This document shows, one piece after another, positions 11,186 to 21,195 of a stretch of DNA of 64,000 nt. Below the pieces are notes generated by a model. It searched no databases, was not told the DNA's origin, and saw only the letters and a list, made by a program, of their open reading frames with translations. Position 1 is the first letter of the stretch. Every line of letters starts with the position of its first letter. Origin of the DNA: Alentia gelatinosa (Eukaryota; Annelida; Polychaeta; Phyllodocida; Polynoidae); assembly GCA_950022655.1 (NCBI GenBank), contig OX465592.1, positions 3,712,623 through 3,776,622 of the forward strand. The letters run 5' to 3'. A program made the translations under genes and the position numbers.

Positions 11186-11557
11186 AGCCAGTTCACACTG
11201 TGCGACTTGGGGGCTTGCGAGCGGGTACCTCTAGACTGAGACTGGAGGTACCGCGCTTGAAACTGGAGGTACCCCCAGTTGCAAGGTATGTGCAAATATG
11301 TGTGTGAACCACCCCCCTGCGACTGGAACGCTTGTGACTGGAGGTAAACCCAGTCTGAGACTAGAGTTACCAAATATCAAACATGTTTGATATTAAAAAT
11401 AATGCTTGCGACTGACCGTACCTGGTACGGTCAGTCTCAGACTAGCGGGAGACGTGCAGTTCACATTGTGTGTTTTGCCACGCTACGCGCTCAAAGGTAC
11501 CTTTAGTCTCAGACTCGGCCTACCTATGTACCTTAAAACGCACAGTGTCAACTGGCT
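11186..11557 (+). mobile_element. MITE family I, copy 1
   Basis: Ends AGCCAGTTCACACTGTGCG and CGCACAGTGTCAACTGGCT. The inside is built from many 'GACTGGAGGTACC'/'GGTACCTCTAGACTGAGACT' blocks in both directions. It abuts family H across one TTAA. The second copy sits in TUT1-like intron 2 (59928-60365). Confidence 0.8.
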
Positions 11558-11757
11558 ATTAGGCATCTTTGGAATCATCCAAATGTGTGCAAAAACTAAT
11601 AGTCTTCGAAAAGATGTGCGATCAGCTTTAGTGACTGCTTTTATTCTCTGGCAGGGAAAAAGGGGCTGGGAAGGGACCCATCACTAATACGTAGTCTGCT
11701 TTCCTACTAATAAACCCGGTTTTAGAGTAGAAGCTAGGTTTTGGGTGCCTCACTCTA

Positions 11758-12080
11758 GGGGGTCGGTAGTTAGCTCAGTGGTTAAGGCACTGGACTTGTA
11801 TGTGGTCACTCTTCTCCTTCATCCCCAGCAGTGGTAGATTTACTGCTATATCAAAGGCCAATTCTTCTCATACCATGTCTATGTCATGTTTTGTGCAGCC
11901 ACCTTTCTCCTTCACCCCTAGCAGTGGTAGACGTACTGCTATATCAAAGGCCAATCCTTCTCATACCATGTCTATGTGATGTGGGAAGTAAAAGATCTCT
12001 CACCTCGATAAACGTGCTGGAGTGAGATTTCTGCCAGATTTCATCTTGTATATTCAATCGTCACCCTTGTTGCATAAAAC
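11758..12080 (+). mobile_element. tRNA-derived SINE with duplicated body
   Basis: The head has the pol III A box-like TTAGCTCAGTGGTTAAGGC, followed by body sequence 'CAGCAGTGGTAGATTTACTG' and 'CCATGTCTATGT'. The body segment of about 105 bp occurs twice in tandem, and the B box is lost at the junction. Members of the same family are at 18440, 35291 (-), 49259 (-) and 59025. The frame at 11831-12025 is this repeat. Confidence 0.75.
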
Positions 12081-13019
12081 CAGCACCACCACAGTTGGTC
12101 CAGAATGCCATCTCGGTGCTGGTCTCAACTGCAAACCCGCAGCTGTGGTTGACCACAACCATCCAGCATCGCTGGCTCTACCTGAGATCACACAGGGAAG
12201 ACCCGAAGGTCTCACATCCTGCTACCATCCTGGGATCCTGGACTCCATCCGAAAAGGAGGATCCGAAAGTCGACCACTCCTTCCAGAGATCCGGGACTCC
12301 CCGAACCCCGCCCATAGGGGACCCAAAAGGTCTACTCTGGCAGGGAACAGACAGAGCCCTGTTGAGGGACCGCATGTAGTCCCTCCACCCCTAGTGTGTC
12401 CCGCTGAGCTCAGCAGGCTTCTTATATATACACTTGCTTGGCCTCATTGGGCATGTGCAGAACCCTGTTGGGTCCCCACTGGTTAATTTGTGTGAGTCTG
12501 GTTCCCAGCTGACCAGTCAGCTTTGCTGGGTCCTTTCCCACTACCACAGAACCAGGTTATACTCTGGGTACCTGCCAGATGGCCAAATAACCCGGTTCGA
12601 CTGGTTCTAAAACTGTGCTGAAAATAGCACGGCCAGCACTCTACAGAGCAGCCTGCAGTCCACCACCGCAGGTCCCCTACACAACCATATGAATATGGCC
12701 GTTTCACCCAAAATGCCTTGAATAATCTGCATGTTAAACCTGCCATCACCCACAGTATTGCTTTATAACAGCATTTAGAAGAAAGGGTTCATCTCAAGGC
12801 ACTTGATCTGGCAAAAAGAGGCTAAAACTGCCCCCCCCCCCCTTACTCCAAAATGAAAATTATCTTCTTGTTTAAAAAAGAAGAATTCTTTTCACGGCAA
12901 CGGCTTCTAGATGTATAAAAAAATCATTTTATTAGTATGAATATAGAGAGGTGAATAAATATATATTTAATTTGTCCTGCTCATGTCACATTCTTCTGGT
13001 AAAAAGGGCAGGATTGCAG
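12081..13019. other. Intron sequence, GC-richer patch, nothing recognised
   Basis: From about 12,090 to 12,480 there are degenerate short repeats ('GAAGACCCGAAGGTC', 'GAGGATCCGAAAGTC') that leave several frames open. There are no splice sites or family motifs, so I do not call a gene. A poly-C run lies at about 12,829-12,842. Confidence 0.4.
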
Positions 13020-13325
13020 TTTTTAGACTCACCCCTGGTATTTTGGTCCCATAGACTTAACATTGGGAACTCGTTCTCCATGCCCCTACAAGCAATTGCG
13101 GTCAGTTCTGCTTGGTCTATATCCTGTGTGTTGTCCATTCTTTTAGTGTGTACAGGGATGAGATAAATACAGAAAGCAACTTGTTTCAGTCAAACTCAGC
13201 ATTCTCCAACTCGTATGAATGCTATGTGATATTCACTCAGCTGTCGCCTCGTTCATATCACACCGCATCAAACTCATGGAGAACGACGACTTTGACCAAA
13301 ACTTGTTGGTTTTTTCTATAGTACG
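13020..13325 (+). mobile_element. Palindromic MITE, relative of family N
   Basis: Begins 'GACTCACCCCTGGTATTTTG', has 'ATAGACTTAACATTGGGAAC' and 'GGGATGAGATAAATACAG', then mirrored arms 'CATTCTCCAACTCG' and 'CATGGAGAACGACG'. Same layout as family N with different arms. Confidence 0.65.
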
Positions 13326-13494
13326 GTGCCAGCATAATTCTATTGGTCCTCCTGGTCTGTCCCACGTCATCCTTTAGTTGCGTGCGCACGCTTTACTCTG
13401 ATTCTACACGCGTGGGTTTAGACAGAGCTACATGTGTCTGTGAATTGTCCTTTGATGTGCCTTCATTAACACAACAGTTGTGTCTCTAGTTAAA

Positions 13495-13925
13495 GTATTT
13501 ATATAAAACTGCATCAAGAATCGTATAGATACACAATACTCCACAAGTTTGGATGGGCTGCAATCTTCATTAAGGCAAAGCTTGAGTGATGATTACGGCA
13601 CATCCAAACGAGTGGAGTATTATGTATTTTACGTTTCGAGTGTAGTTCTGGATTTATCTCACCCCTTTCATGGAGAATGGAATGGCATCACAATATAAGA
13701 ATAATTCAAATTACTTTGCAAATCCAGTTAGGAGTGAATAAATCTCCATGTTGACATCTTGTCTGCTCTCTGAAATCCTGGCTGCTGACTGGCCAGTTTT
13801 TTTATGACGTCATCTCCCATCACCCTGCCACAACCATGGCGTAGTATTGTCACTTTACCGGGGTGATTGTTACGTATAATTTTTTTAATGTTATTCCTAT
13901 AGCTAAACTTGTACCAGCAGTGAGA
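13495..13925 (+). mobile_element. MITE family M, copy 2
   Basis: Matches 1810-2176 in order: 'CAATACTCCACAAG', the mirrored 'ACGAGTGGAGTATTATG', 'GGATTTATCTCACCCCTTTC' and 'GTACCAGCAGTGAGATG'. It is 60 bp longer because of an insert in the middle (about 13,735-13,805). Confidence 0.75.
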
Positions 13926-14036
13926 TGTTGAAACTGTTGAACTTAGATCCATATACCCATATACTATATATATATATAATATACTATATGCTACCCTGTT
14001 TTTTATTTTATGCTACCCTTTATTTTTTCTAGCTGT

Positions 14037-14178
14037 ACTCCTTGTGACCTTGACCTATTATTTTTCTTGTGACCTTGACCTATTGTACTCCTTGTGACCT
14101 TGACCTACTGTAACCTTGAACTACTGTACTATTTATGACCTTGACCTGTGTACTACTTGTGACCTTGACCTTTTGACC
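14037..14178 (+). repeat. TGACCTTGACC tandem cluster before coiled-coil exon
   Basis: About seven degenerate repeats of a roughly 25-bp unit, each containing TGACCTTGACC, run to within 6 bp of the next exon. On the minus strand the core reads AGGTCAAGGTCA, two adjacent nuclear-receptor half-sites including the extended TCAAGGTCA form. The repeat also supplies the pyrimidine-rich acceptor context of the following exon. Confidence 0.7.
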
Positions 14179-14183
14179 TTCAG

Positions 14184-14294
14184 GTGCAGCAGCTGACCCA
14201 GGAGAATCTGGAGCTGAAGGCGCGTTGTGCCGACATGGAGCGTCTGATCGAGGCGCACGGCTTGACGGCCGAGCTTAACACCGAGCGCAGTGAT
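14184..14294 (+). CDS. GULP1: GULP1 exon: leucine-rich coiled coil
   Basis: This 111-bp exon (37 codons, phase 0/0) begins VQQLTQENLELKARCADMER and continues LIEAHGLTAELNTERSD. The heptad pattern V..L..EN..LK....ME.LI fits the coiled coil that follows the PTB domain and mediates dimerisation in GULP1. The acceptor is CTTCAG and the donor GAT|GTGAGA. Third positions are strongly G/C. Confidence 0.92.
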
Positions 14295-14644
14295 GTGAGA
14301 GTTAATTATATTTTTACTCTTATTTTTTTTTATTTAAAGTTAAGAATACGTAGCTGAGACACCTCTACACACAACCGATGCTACCTCGAATATCAAGAAT
14401 ATAAAATCTTTAATTTTTTTTATTAATATATAAACCTCAAATTTAATTTTTTGTATATAAACCTCAAATCATATTTTAGTGTACGCAATACTCAATGGCT
14501 AGCTGGGTGAGTTATTCTATTGATTAATGGGATTATATGGGCTGAGATAAAATCAGAAACTCAATGTGGGTGATCGTTGAGTATTTTTTTCTCTTTTTTT
14601 TATGTATTTTTTTAAGCAACTTTTATTAAGGAAATACTTTTTTC

Positions 14645-14899
14645 TTTTTAGTACTTTATTCCATTCTGTTGATAACAGATCTTCCATGTATCCATGATCT
14701 TACACAATCACCGAATTTGGTTATACAGCCGTTCTTCCACTCGGGCCCTAGACCCCTACACCTCATTCTAATGGTGGGTGTTAAGCCGAATGGGCAGTGG
14801 GTACCATTTTTGTGTAAGTCTTTGGTACGACCCGACCAGGGTTTGAACCCCTGATCTCCCGTGCTCGAGGTGAAACTCTACCACTTAGCCACTGAGCTT
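14645..14899 (-). mobile_element. Second tRNA-derived SINE family, minus strand
   Basis: Read on the minus strand it starts AGCTCAGTGGCTAAGTGG, an A box, then GGGGTTCAAACCCTGG, a good pol III B box, followed by a body with 'GACTTACACAAAAATGG' and a T/A-rich end. The head differs from the main SINE family of the window, so this is a separate tRNA-derived family. The frame at 14669-14854 is non-coding repeat. Confidence 0.75.
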
Positions 14900-15027
14900 G
14901 TTTTTCTAATGTAATTCCTAAGGCTAAACTTGTACCAGGGGTTAGATAAAACATTTTTCAAGTCATGGTGGTCATTTCAGGTATCATGTATCATGATGTA
15001 TCATGATGTAAAATGTTTTTATTTCAG

Positions 15028-15139
15028 GCCGTCGTTGGACGTAAACTGGAGAACCTCATCTTTGACGAAGAGGCGGCGTCCAAGCAGACAAATGGCACCA
15101 GTTCTGTGACGTCACCGGGGTCGACCACAGTGCCAGCAT
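15028..15139 (+). CDS. GULP1: GULP1 exon: Ser/Thr-rich linker
   Basis: This 112-bp exon starts in phase 0 and ends in phase 1. It reads AVVGRKLENLIFDEEAASK and then QTNGTSSVTSPGSTTVPA. 'GRKLENLIFDEE' continues the helical region after the coiled coil. The rest is low-complexity Ser/Thr linker, typical of the middle of the protein. The acceptor is TTTATTTCAG and the donor GCAT|GTAAGT. The single leftover base is completed by exon 17409 or by cassette 18949. Confidence 0.88.
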
Positions 15140-15557
15140 GTAAGTCTTCCATGATGACGTCACACAGACACAGGTTTACGGCCTCAAAGTCATGGTATAC
15201 GGGAAAATAGTCCCTTTGAGAAATAGAGCAAAATAATAGTCCATATTGTTATACCCTTTGATATGGCAATTACTGGGTTTAATTTATTTGAAAAGATGGA
15301 TAATAAATGCAACAAACGATGGGTATGTGGACAGGCGGCTCTGTAAACCACTCGAGGTTGACGTCGTCCGACTCGCTTCACAGTGAAATATCTTTGTCTG
15401 TCTCTCAGTTAGTGACAGTGGCTCCATTATCTTCAAAATAATGAGCCATAGAGATAAATAAGATATCTCAAACAGTTATACATAGCTCTGTATTGTTACT
15501 ATTAAACAATCGGAAACTCTGCCATCAAGGTATTCTGGGTAACGACAAGAGTATATT

Positions 15558-15920
15558 CGGAGCCAAAGTGAACCCGCTGAAACTGCAAATACCCGTTCAC
15601 AAAACACCATTTCCGGATATAGGCGCTCAGTACTTTGACTATATAAGTTTGAGATTATATGTGTCATTCTCCAATCTTTTAAATGCATATTTTTGATACA
15701 CTTAACAACTGTCATCCTAAGCTTCGAGACAGACTTATTCAGAGACAATAGTAGTAAATTACACTTAATGAAATGAGACCAACCAAGAAATTCTAGCTCT
15801 GAATCCCCATAGCCTCAGCACTAAGCCTTGGTTTAGCACTAAGCCTCGTTCTCACTGGCTTCCGAAAATGCTGTTTTGAGCAAAGGTATCTATGGTTTTA
15901 GCGGGTTCACTTTGGCTCCC
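15558..15920 (+). mobile_element. MITE family D, copy 1
   Basis: The ends (C)GGAGCCAAAGTGAACCCGC and GCGGGTTCACTTTGGCTCCC are inverted repeats. Inside are 'ACCATTTCCGGATATAGG' and 'ATGCATATTTTTGATA'. Copies at 31952-32299 and 63829-64000 (cut by the window end). The frame at 15493-15696 is part of this repeat. Confidence 0.85.
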
Positions 15921-16096
15921 TATGCATGTTGACACAGCTTACATTTTTAGTGGGCACTACCTTCAAGGGGTGGAATAAATATAGTGTTCTCCTTCATTTT
16001 ATTTTTCCCCAAGTAAAAATAACCAGTATCAATATAATGTTATGCCTTTGCATTGTTTAATAGAAAAATATCCAAAAGGAATTTAAACAGTCAAAA

Positions 16097-16359
16097 GGGG
16101 CTGTTCCACCAGCACACAAGACATAGTGAGATTGTCACGATTTGGTTCACTTGCTAATCTTGCTAGGTATTGAGCAATCGCATGCACTTTGGACGCAAAG
16201 ATCACTCCAGTGAAAAATCCTCTTTGAGCGATAAAAGGGGTAATGAGTCAAGCAGATCGTGCACGATGTAGTACGATCCAGCAAGATGCGGCAAGAAACT
16301 GCAAGACACAGCCCGCCCCTAGCATGCAAAAAGAACATCGTGCTGGTGGAATCAGCACT
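16097..16359 (+). mobile_element. MITE family F, copy 2
   Basis: Ends GGGCTGTTCCACCAGCACAC and GTGCTGGTGGAATCAGCACT. Internal 'TTGCTAATCTTGCTAGGT' matches the copy at 4029-4372. The frame at 16259-16585 starts inside and is not a gene. Confidence 0.75.
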
Positions 16360-16593
16360 TCAGATTTCGTTGACAAAATCGTTGACAAAATCAATGCAGT
16401 ATGTTTCGATGTCTTGTTGTATCTCTATTCTGACACACTCTTTCTGGTCTTTATGTTGTATCACTCACTCAATTTTTCACCTGTCATGTAGATCTTCTGC
16501 AAAGTCCTTCAAGAAACCCAACAATGCTTTGATTGACCTAGCATCCAACATACTAGGGACCAACTTTACTTTCATTTTAGCCTAGATTATTTA

Positions 16594-16950
16594 GGCCACT
16601 AAAAAAAAAAAACTTGTTTCTCATCACCGCGCGCATCAGAAAAAACGATTTTTAAATAGATGAACCTTGATAGAAATTATGAAAGGTATGTGTATTTAGT
16701 ATCAAATTAAAGCTCCTAATGTCAGGGATGCATTAAATGTAAAGCCAGTAAAAATCTGGAACCCCGCGTAAGCAGACACCCCGCGTAAGCAGCCACTTTG
16801 GCCCGGATCGGATGGTGTCTGCTTATGCGGGGTTTTACTGTATGTCTGCCATCTTTGATATAGCAAAAAAAAAATTAAAAAAAAAAAAAGCGCCCTCGTC
16901 ATATTTTTCATGGCTTGGCGATGAGAAACAATTTTTTTTTTTTAGTGGCC
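16594..16950 (+). mobile_element. PIF/Harbinger-like MITE (family A) with TTA duplication
   Basis: About 35-bp terminal inverted repeats start GGCCACTAAAAAAAAAAAA and include TTGTTTCTCATC. TTA is duplicated at 16591-16593 and 16951-16953. A smaller element (about 16747-16841) with CAGTAAAA ends and AAGCAGACACC arms is nested inside. A truncated relative lies at 58560-58850. Confidence 0.88.
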
Positions 16951-16974
16951 TTAGTCATTAAAATCTATTTAGAG

Positions 16975-17190
16975 AAAAATACTCAATGTGGAATTATGTC
17001 ACAAAGGTTAGCCCATTAGTCAATGTGAAGGGTGAGATAAATTCAGAAACCTATTCAAGTTTACAGTCAGAGCTTGATCCCATCTCATTTGAATCTCTAC
17101 GTAATTCATGCGGCTTCACCTTGTGAATTCCTATGCGATTCAAACTTGATGGATGACAAGTTCTGACGCTATACTTTCATAGGTTTTCTC
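16975..17190 (+). mobile_element. Palindromic MITE family N, 5'-shortened copy
   Basis: Carries 'GTCAATGTGAAGGGTGAGAT', 'TTACAGTCAGAGCTTGATCC', the mirrored AATTCATGCGG/TGTGAATTCC hairpin and a 'TTTCATAGG' end. Collinear with 8890-9108. Confidence 0.7.
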
Positions 17191-17408
17191 TATAGTATCA
17201 CACCTGTTAACCTTTGCAAATCACCATAGTAAATTTGGTCCTTTTTTTCTTTTTTGCTGTTGATGTATATAGTATCAAAAAAATTTCTTTCAATTTTTTT
17301 TTTAACAATATATTAAGTAGGTGTTGAAGAAGTTGTTGGGTTGCTTGAAGGAGTGGCAGGTTGTGGGCGGGTTGTGGGTTGTACAGTGATGGTGGTGTGT
17401 GTTTCTAG

Positions 17409-17495
17409 TGGCCCCGCCTCCCCCAGTGCCTCCGCGCTCCAACACGGGCATCCCAACTCCAGGCCTCACGTCGCCTTCCGCCGTCACGTCACCAG
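17409..17495 (+). CDS. GULP1: GULP1 exon: proline-rich segment
   Basis: This 87-bp exon has phase 1 at both ends, so it can be skipped without a frameshift. It reads APPPPVPPRSNTG then IPTPGLTSPSAVTSP. The PPPPVPPRS string is a likely SH3- or EVH1-type docking site, and a 'PPPVPSRS'-like motif occurs at the same place in vertebrate GULP1. The acceptor is GTTTCTAG and the donor CCAG|GTGGGT. The first split codon joins T of exon 15028 with TG here (Leu); the last G joins CC of exon 20966 (Ala). Confidence 0.9.
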
Positions 17496-17619
17496 GTGGG
17501 TGCACACTCTACGCGCATGCGCCAACCGCTTCTGTACCGACCAATCAGCTTTCAACTTTTTTTAAACTTTTTTTTTTATTTTTTAAAAATATTTTTCTAT
17601 AATTTTAAAACGTTTTCTT

Positions 17620-18180
17620 TGAGCTTGTTTGTGGGGCTTTGATATGTTTCTAATGGTAAACGAGTTGTTAGTGGGGATTTAGTACACCCAAATATTAACT
17701 TTCTTAGAGTTCATAATGGGACCGTAATTCACTCATGTTTACTTCTATGAGCTTTTAGTGGGGCTTTAATTCACCTGCGTTCACTTTTACAAGCTTTAAG
17801 TAGGGCTTTAATTCACTCGCGTTAACTTTTGCAAGCTTTTAGTTGGGCTTTAATTCACTTACATTAGCTTTTACAAGCTTTTAGTTGGGCTTTAATTCAC
17901 TCACATTAACTTTTACAAGCTTGTATTGGGGCTTTAATTCACTTGCGTTAACTTTAACAAGCTTTTAGTTGGGCTTTAATTCACTCGCCTTAAATTTTAC
18001 AAGCTTTAATTCACTCAAATTAATTTTTATGAGCTTTTAGTGGGGCTTTTATTCACTCACATCTTAACTTCTACAAGCTTTTAGTTGGGCATTCATTCAC
18101 TCACGTTAACCTCTATGAGCTTTTAGTCTGAATTAAATGCAAGTCAAATGTTAGCTTCTTCAAGTTGTTTCCGGGGCTTT
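17620..18180 (+). repeat. Degenerate ~42-bp minisatellite
   Basis: About twelve degraded units of the form 'AGCTTTTAGTTGGGCTTTAA', 'TTCACTCACATTAACTTTTA'. Divergence and partial units suggest an old array. It lies in the intron between the proline-rich exon and cassette 18949. No coding frame. Confidence 0.85.
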
Positions 18181-18439
18181 AATCAGTCAGATGTTTGTTT
18201 CGTGGAACTGCTAGTGGGGCTGGTACACCATCCTTTAGATCACAGAAACGCCAATAGACCTGGATCCTGTTAAATCATCATATTTTCTCCAATCTATATA
18301 TTTTTTAACTTCAATTGAAAAAAGTAAAGGAAAGAAAGAATTCTAACCATGGTTTGAAATGAATTTCTACCGATTTATGAAGGCTGAAAAAACGATTGCA
18401 ACATAGATTTTTGCCTGACTTGGTCTGTGTTGGTGGAGT

Positions 18440-18786
18440 GGGGAGTTAGCTCAGTGGTTAAGGCACTGGACTTGTAATCCCAAGGTTGTAGGACTTTGTG
18501 GGTTTGAGTCTCACTGCAGTCTCCTTCATCTCCAGCAGTGGTAGAATTACTGCTATAACAAAGGCCTGTCCTTCTCATACCATGTCTATGTAGTTTGCGA
18601 TACAAAACAAACTCCTACCTCAGTAAACGTATAGGGGTGAGATTTCTACATAAATTCATCACATAGATTCGATCACCGCCCTTGTGGTGTAAAAGAACCT
18701 TGAGAAAGTCTGGTAAGAACCCGTAATGGTTAACTGGCCGTTAAATACTGGCCGTTAAATCAAACCAACCAACCAACCAACAAAAA
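18440..18786 (+). mobile_element. Full-length tRNA-derived SINE
   Basis: GGGAGTTAGCTCAGTGGTTA (A box), TGTAATCCCAAGG anticodon-like region and GGTTTGAGTCTC (B box near 18501) are laid out like a tRNA. The body follows ('CAGCAGTGGTAGAATTACTG', 'CATACCATGTCTATGTAG', 'GGGGTGAGATTTCTAC') and then a 3' end 'GAGAAAGTCTGGTAAGAACC' with an (AACC)n tail. This 3' end matches that of the LINE at 37478, see findings. Pol III transcription is inferred. Confidence 0.9.
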
Positions 18787-18948
18787 TCAGACTAGTCCGT
18801 AGCTTCACACCGCGCGCCGCCTCCGCCAGCCTTCACATGGCCGCCTTCATTTTCCTCACGTAGTCTCAGTTTGCCTGGCGCTGTTTTCTGTGTCACGACA
18901 ACCTGCTAACCCTGTGTCTTGCCTGCCCCTCACCCTGCACACTCACAG

Positions 18949-19014
18949 TGGCCCAGGACTGGACCTGGACAAGCGCGCCTACGTTTCTGGCAAATGGATT
19001 TGCCTCCGATAATG
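18949..19014 (+). CDS. GULP1: Probable GULP1 cassette exon (22 codons)
   Basis: This 66-bp stretch has phase 1 at both ends, the same phase as exon 17409. It can therefore replace that exon or follow it. It has a strong pyrimidine-rich acceptor with a CTAAC branch-like site (ending ACTCACAG) and donor AATG|GTAACA. It reads AQDWTWTSAPTFLANGFASDN between split codons and is open with coding-like composition. I do not recognise this peptide in the family. It adds three aromatic residues to the linker. RNA reads would settle whether it is used. Confidence 0.6.
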
Positions 19015-19078
19015 GTAACAGTGGCTGAAAGGCCCGTGCTGCCTGTACGTGTGTAGCTGCCCTCAAGGGGACTCTGAC

Positions 19079-19962
19079 CAGGGATGCCAGTTTATACTGT
19101 TCAGTGAAATTTCACTTTTTCATTTTAAAAAAAATATATAGTGTATAATATTCTGTTATTTGAGATTTATTACTATATACCCATGCCGTATAATTTGTGA
19201 ATACGCACCGTTTCGATATATAATGTAAAAAGAAAGTATGCAACAGCATTCCGTAAGGCAAAGTACGGAACACTGTTTCGTACATGTTGAATGAATTAGG
19301 CCAAATTAAGTTAATCATTTTCATTAATTTCGGATATTGCATAGTCAGGTCGTTCTATATAATTAATACCAATAAAACAGTGGTTTGAGTTATCCAAGTT
19401 AGAGACACAATACCGGACCACCATAGGCCAGGATCTCAGCCCTCAGTCCTATGCTGGGGCAGAGACCGACCTGAATTCCACACTTCATCGGTCTCTTTGA
19501 GGCAGAAAATTCTACAGAAACGTGTGTGGAAGACTCAGGCAGCATCTGGGATCCTGGACTCTGATTGGTCAAAATTCCCCAGCTAAACTCATGAAAAGAA
19601 ATATTAACGTTAGTTTGTGTATAAAATATGTGTATGTATCAGAATGGATATATCATTTACTGTTTCATAAGATAAATGTTTGAAACACTGTCTCCTTAAT
19701 GTTCTGAATTTGAATGAGTTTCCTAAGGCCACCAACTTGCATGGTGTGTGTTTTATCGCCGCCATTTCGAAAAGTGAGAGTGTTACTTCCAGTGAACTCT
19801 ACATTAATGAGACATGGCTACAACACCTCCTAGTAAGCAAGATGCTACCTTGATGATAAAAAAATCTAAAAATTCATTTGTAAAAACTAGGTGTCAGCAT
19901 CAGCACAAATTTTTCCACTTTTTTTTTTTGGGGGGGGGGGGGGACCCCAACTGGCATCCCTG
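19079..19962 (+). mobile_element. Inverted-repeat element family P, copy 1
   Basis: The ends CAGGGATGCCAGTTTATAC and CCCCAACTGGCATCCCTG are inverted repeats, starting CAGGG as in many hAT-type elements. The inside has no ORF, and a T9G14 run lies just before the right end. Other copies: 21704-22281 and a degraded one at 60602-60813. Confidence 0.75.
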
Positions 19963-20620
19963 GACTGTTGTCTCCTAGCCCTACAGTAAGTGTCATGGCC
20001 GAATGCTCTTGTCCATTGCATCGTCCCTCATGATGTTAGAATACCACATACATATATCAACACCCTTTAGGTTGCAATCTTTATTATGTTCTGCCTCTGC
20101 TGCCATTTTTATACTCTAGTATTTTTATACTTCTTAAAAATTTACTGGAGTTTACTGTTTACTCATATATTATATGTATATCATGTGGAAGTATCTCCTA
20201 AAACTTCACATGGTCTTTGTTAACTTTATAAATCTATGTATGATTTGCATGTTTTCTTATTTGACACCACTAACATGAAAAGTGCCACTTATCCAACCTC
20301 AAAACATTTCACTATTCTCAGTGTTGTACTCTTTTACCTCTAAAGTAGGTGTTGGTAGTTGTAATCCTTGGTCTGGTATATTTTTTATCAATTCATACAT
20401 GATATTTTTTTTTCTTTATCTATAATTCCCGTTCTTAAATCACTATTTGGACAGGACATGACAAATATACTTAGGTAAATGTTTGCGAGGATACTTACAA
20501 TTCAAGTACATTACTCATCACACAACTATTTTCCAATATTGTAGTATGTGGCAATATTGAACTAAGAAACATGTTCGTGTTAAGTAGAGTTAAGTTTAAA
20601 ACAGCTGCAAATGAAACTAA
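19963..20620. other. Intron sequence, nothing recognised
   Basis: AT-rich, without repeat ends or exon-like segments that I can support. Confidence 0.5.
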
Positions 20621-20936
20621 AGGCTGTGTTCCACTAGGCCGACAACACCAGGAGGTTGCTAGACATGCTTGTAGTGAGCAAAACACCAGCCTGGTTACCG
20701 CCGGCGACTAACCAGTGGGTGACAGGTGGGGAACAGGCGGGGAATCAGTGAAAGCTAAATTATTAAGTTTTGCTAGTCGCCGGTTATTGACAGATTCATC
20801 TCTCTTACTTCTTCCACCGCCCCGGTCCCAATACCTGAGGTATAACCGGCGCCATTCGGTGGCCGGATTGGGTGCCGTTTCAGCACTGTTTCGCGGCCAA
20901 AATATGAAACTTCGCCGGTCTTGTGGAACACCCGCT
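20621..20936 (+). mobile_element. MITE family G abutting an exon
   Basis: Ends GGCTGTGTTCCACTAGGCCG and CGCCGGTCTTGTGGAACACC (inverted), GC-rich ends around an AT-richer middle with 'ACCGGCG' blocks. Its right end lies about 30 bp upstream of exon 20966, leaving only 'CTTGCTTTCAG' as the acceptor tract. The frames at 20715-20939 and 20923-21303 begin in this element. Confidence 0.8.
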
Positions 20937-20965
20937 TAAAGAACATCCACAATGCTTGCTTTCAG

Positions 20966-21195
20966 CCAACGTCGACCTTTTCGGTGCTACACCCTTCAAC
21001 CCCACTTCCCCGCAAGAGGGAGCCCCAGCCATCAGTCCGCCATCCCAGAATGCACCAGCAGCGTCCCGCACCAACCCCTTCAACAACATGGCGGCCAGTA
21101 CGAACGACCCTTTTGGGATGGGATCGTTCAACCCCTCGTCGGCAGAGCTTGACCAGCAAATCAAGCAAGTGGACAGGGAGCTTCTCGATTTAGAG
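20966..21195 (+). CDS. GULP1: GULP1 exon: DLF/NPF-type linker
   Basis: This 230-bp exon (phase 1 in, phase 0 out) opens ANVDLFGATPFNPTSPQEGA, continues with a Pro/Ser/Ala stretch, then TNPFNNMAASTNDPFGMGSF and ends SAELDQQIKQVDRELLDLE. 'DLFGA.PF.P' is a conserved GULP1 motif. The NPF and DPF tripeptides are the kind bound by EH domains and adaptor appendages in endocytosis. The last 20 residues are helical and lead into the C-terminal exon. The acceptor is TTTCAG and the donor GAG|GTAGGT. Other open frames overlapping here are shadows. Confidence 0.93.

Noticed and set aside
12022..12486. 154-codon ORF
   Set aside because: Begins in a SINE and runs through degenerate GC-rich repeats; no domain and no splice support inside the GULP1 intron.
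18440..18515. Functional tRNA gene
   Set aside because: A and B boxes are present, but the cloverleaf is not intact and the same sequence recurs as a SINE head.
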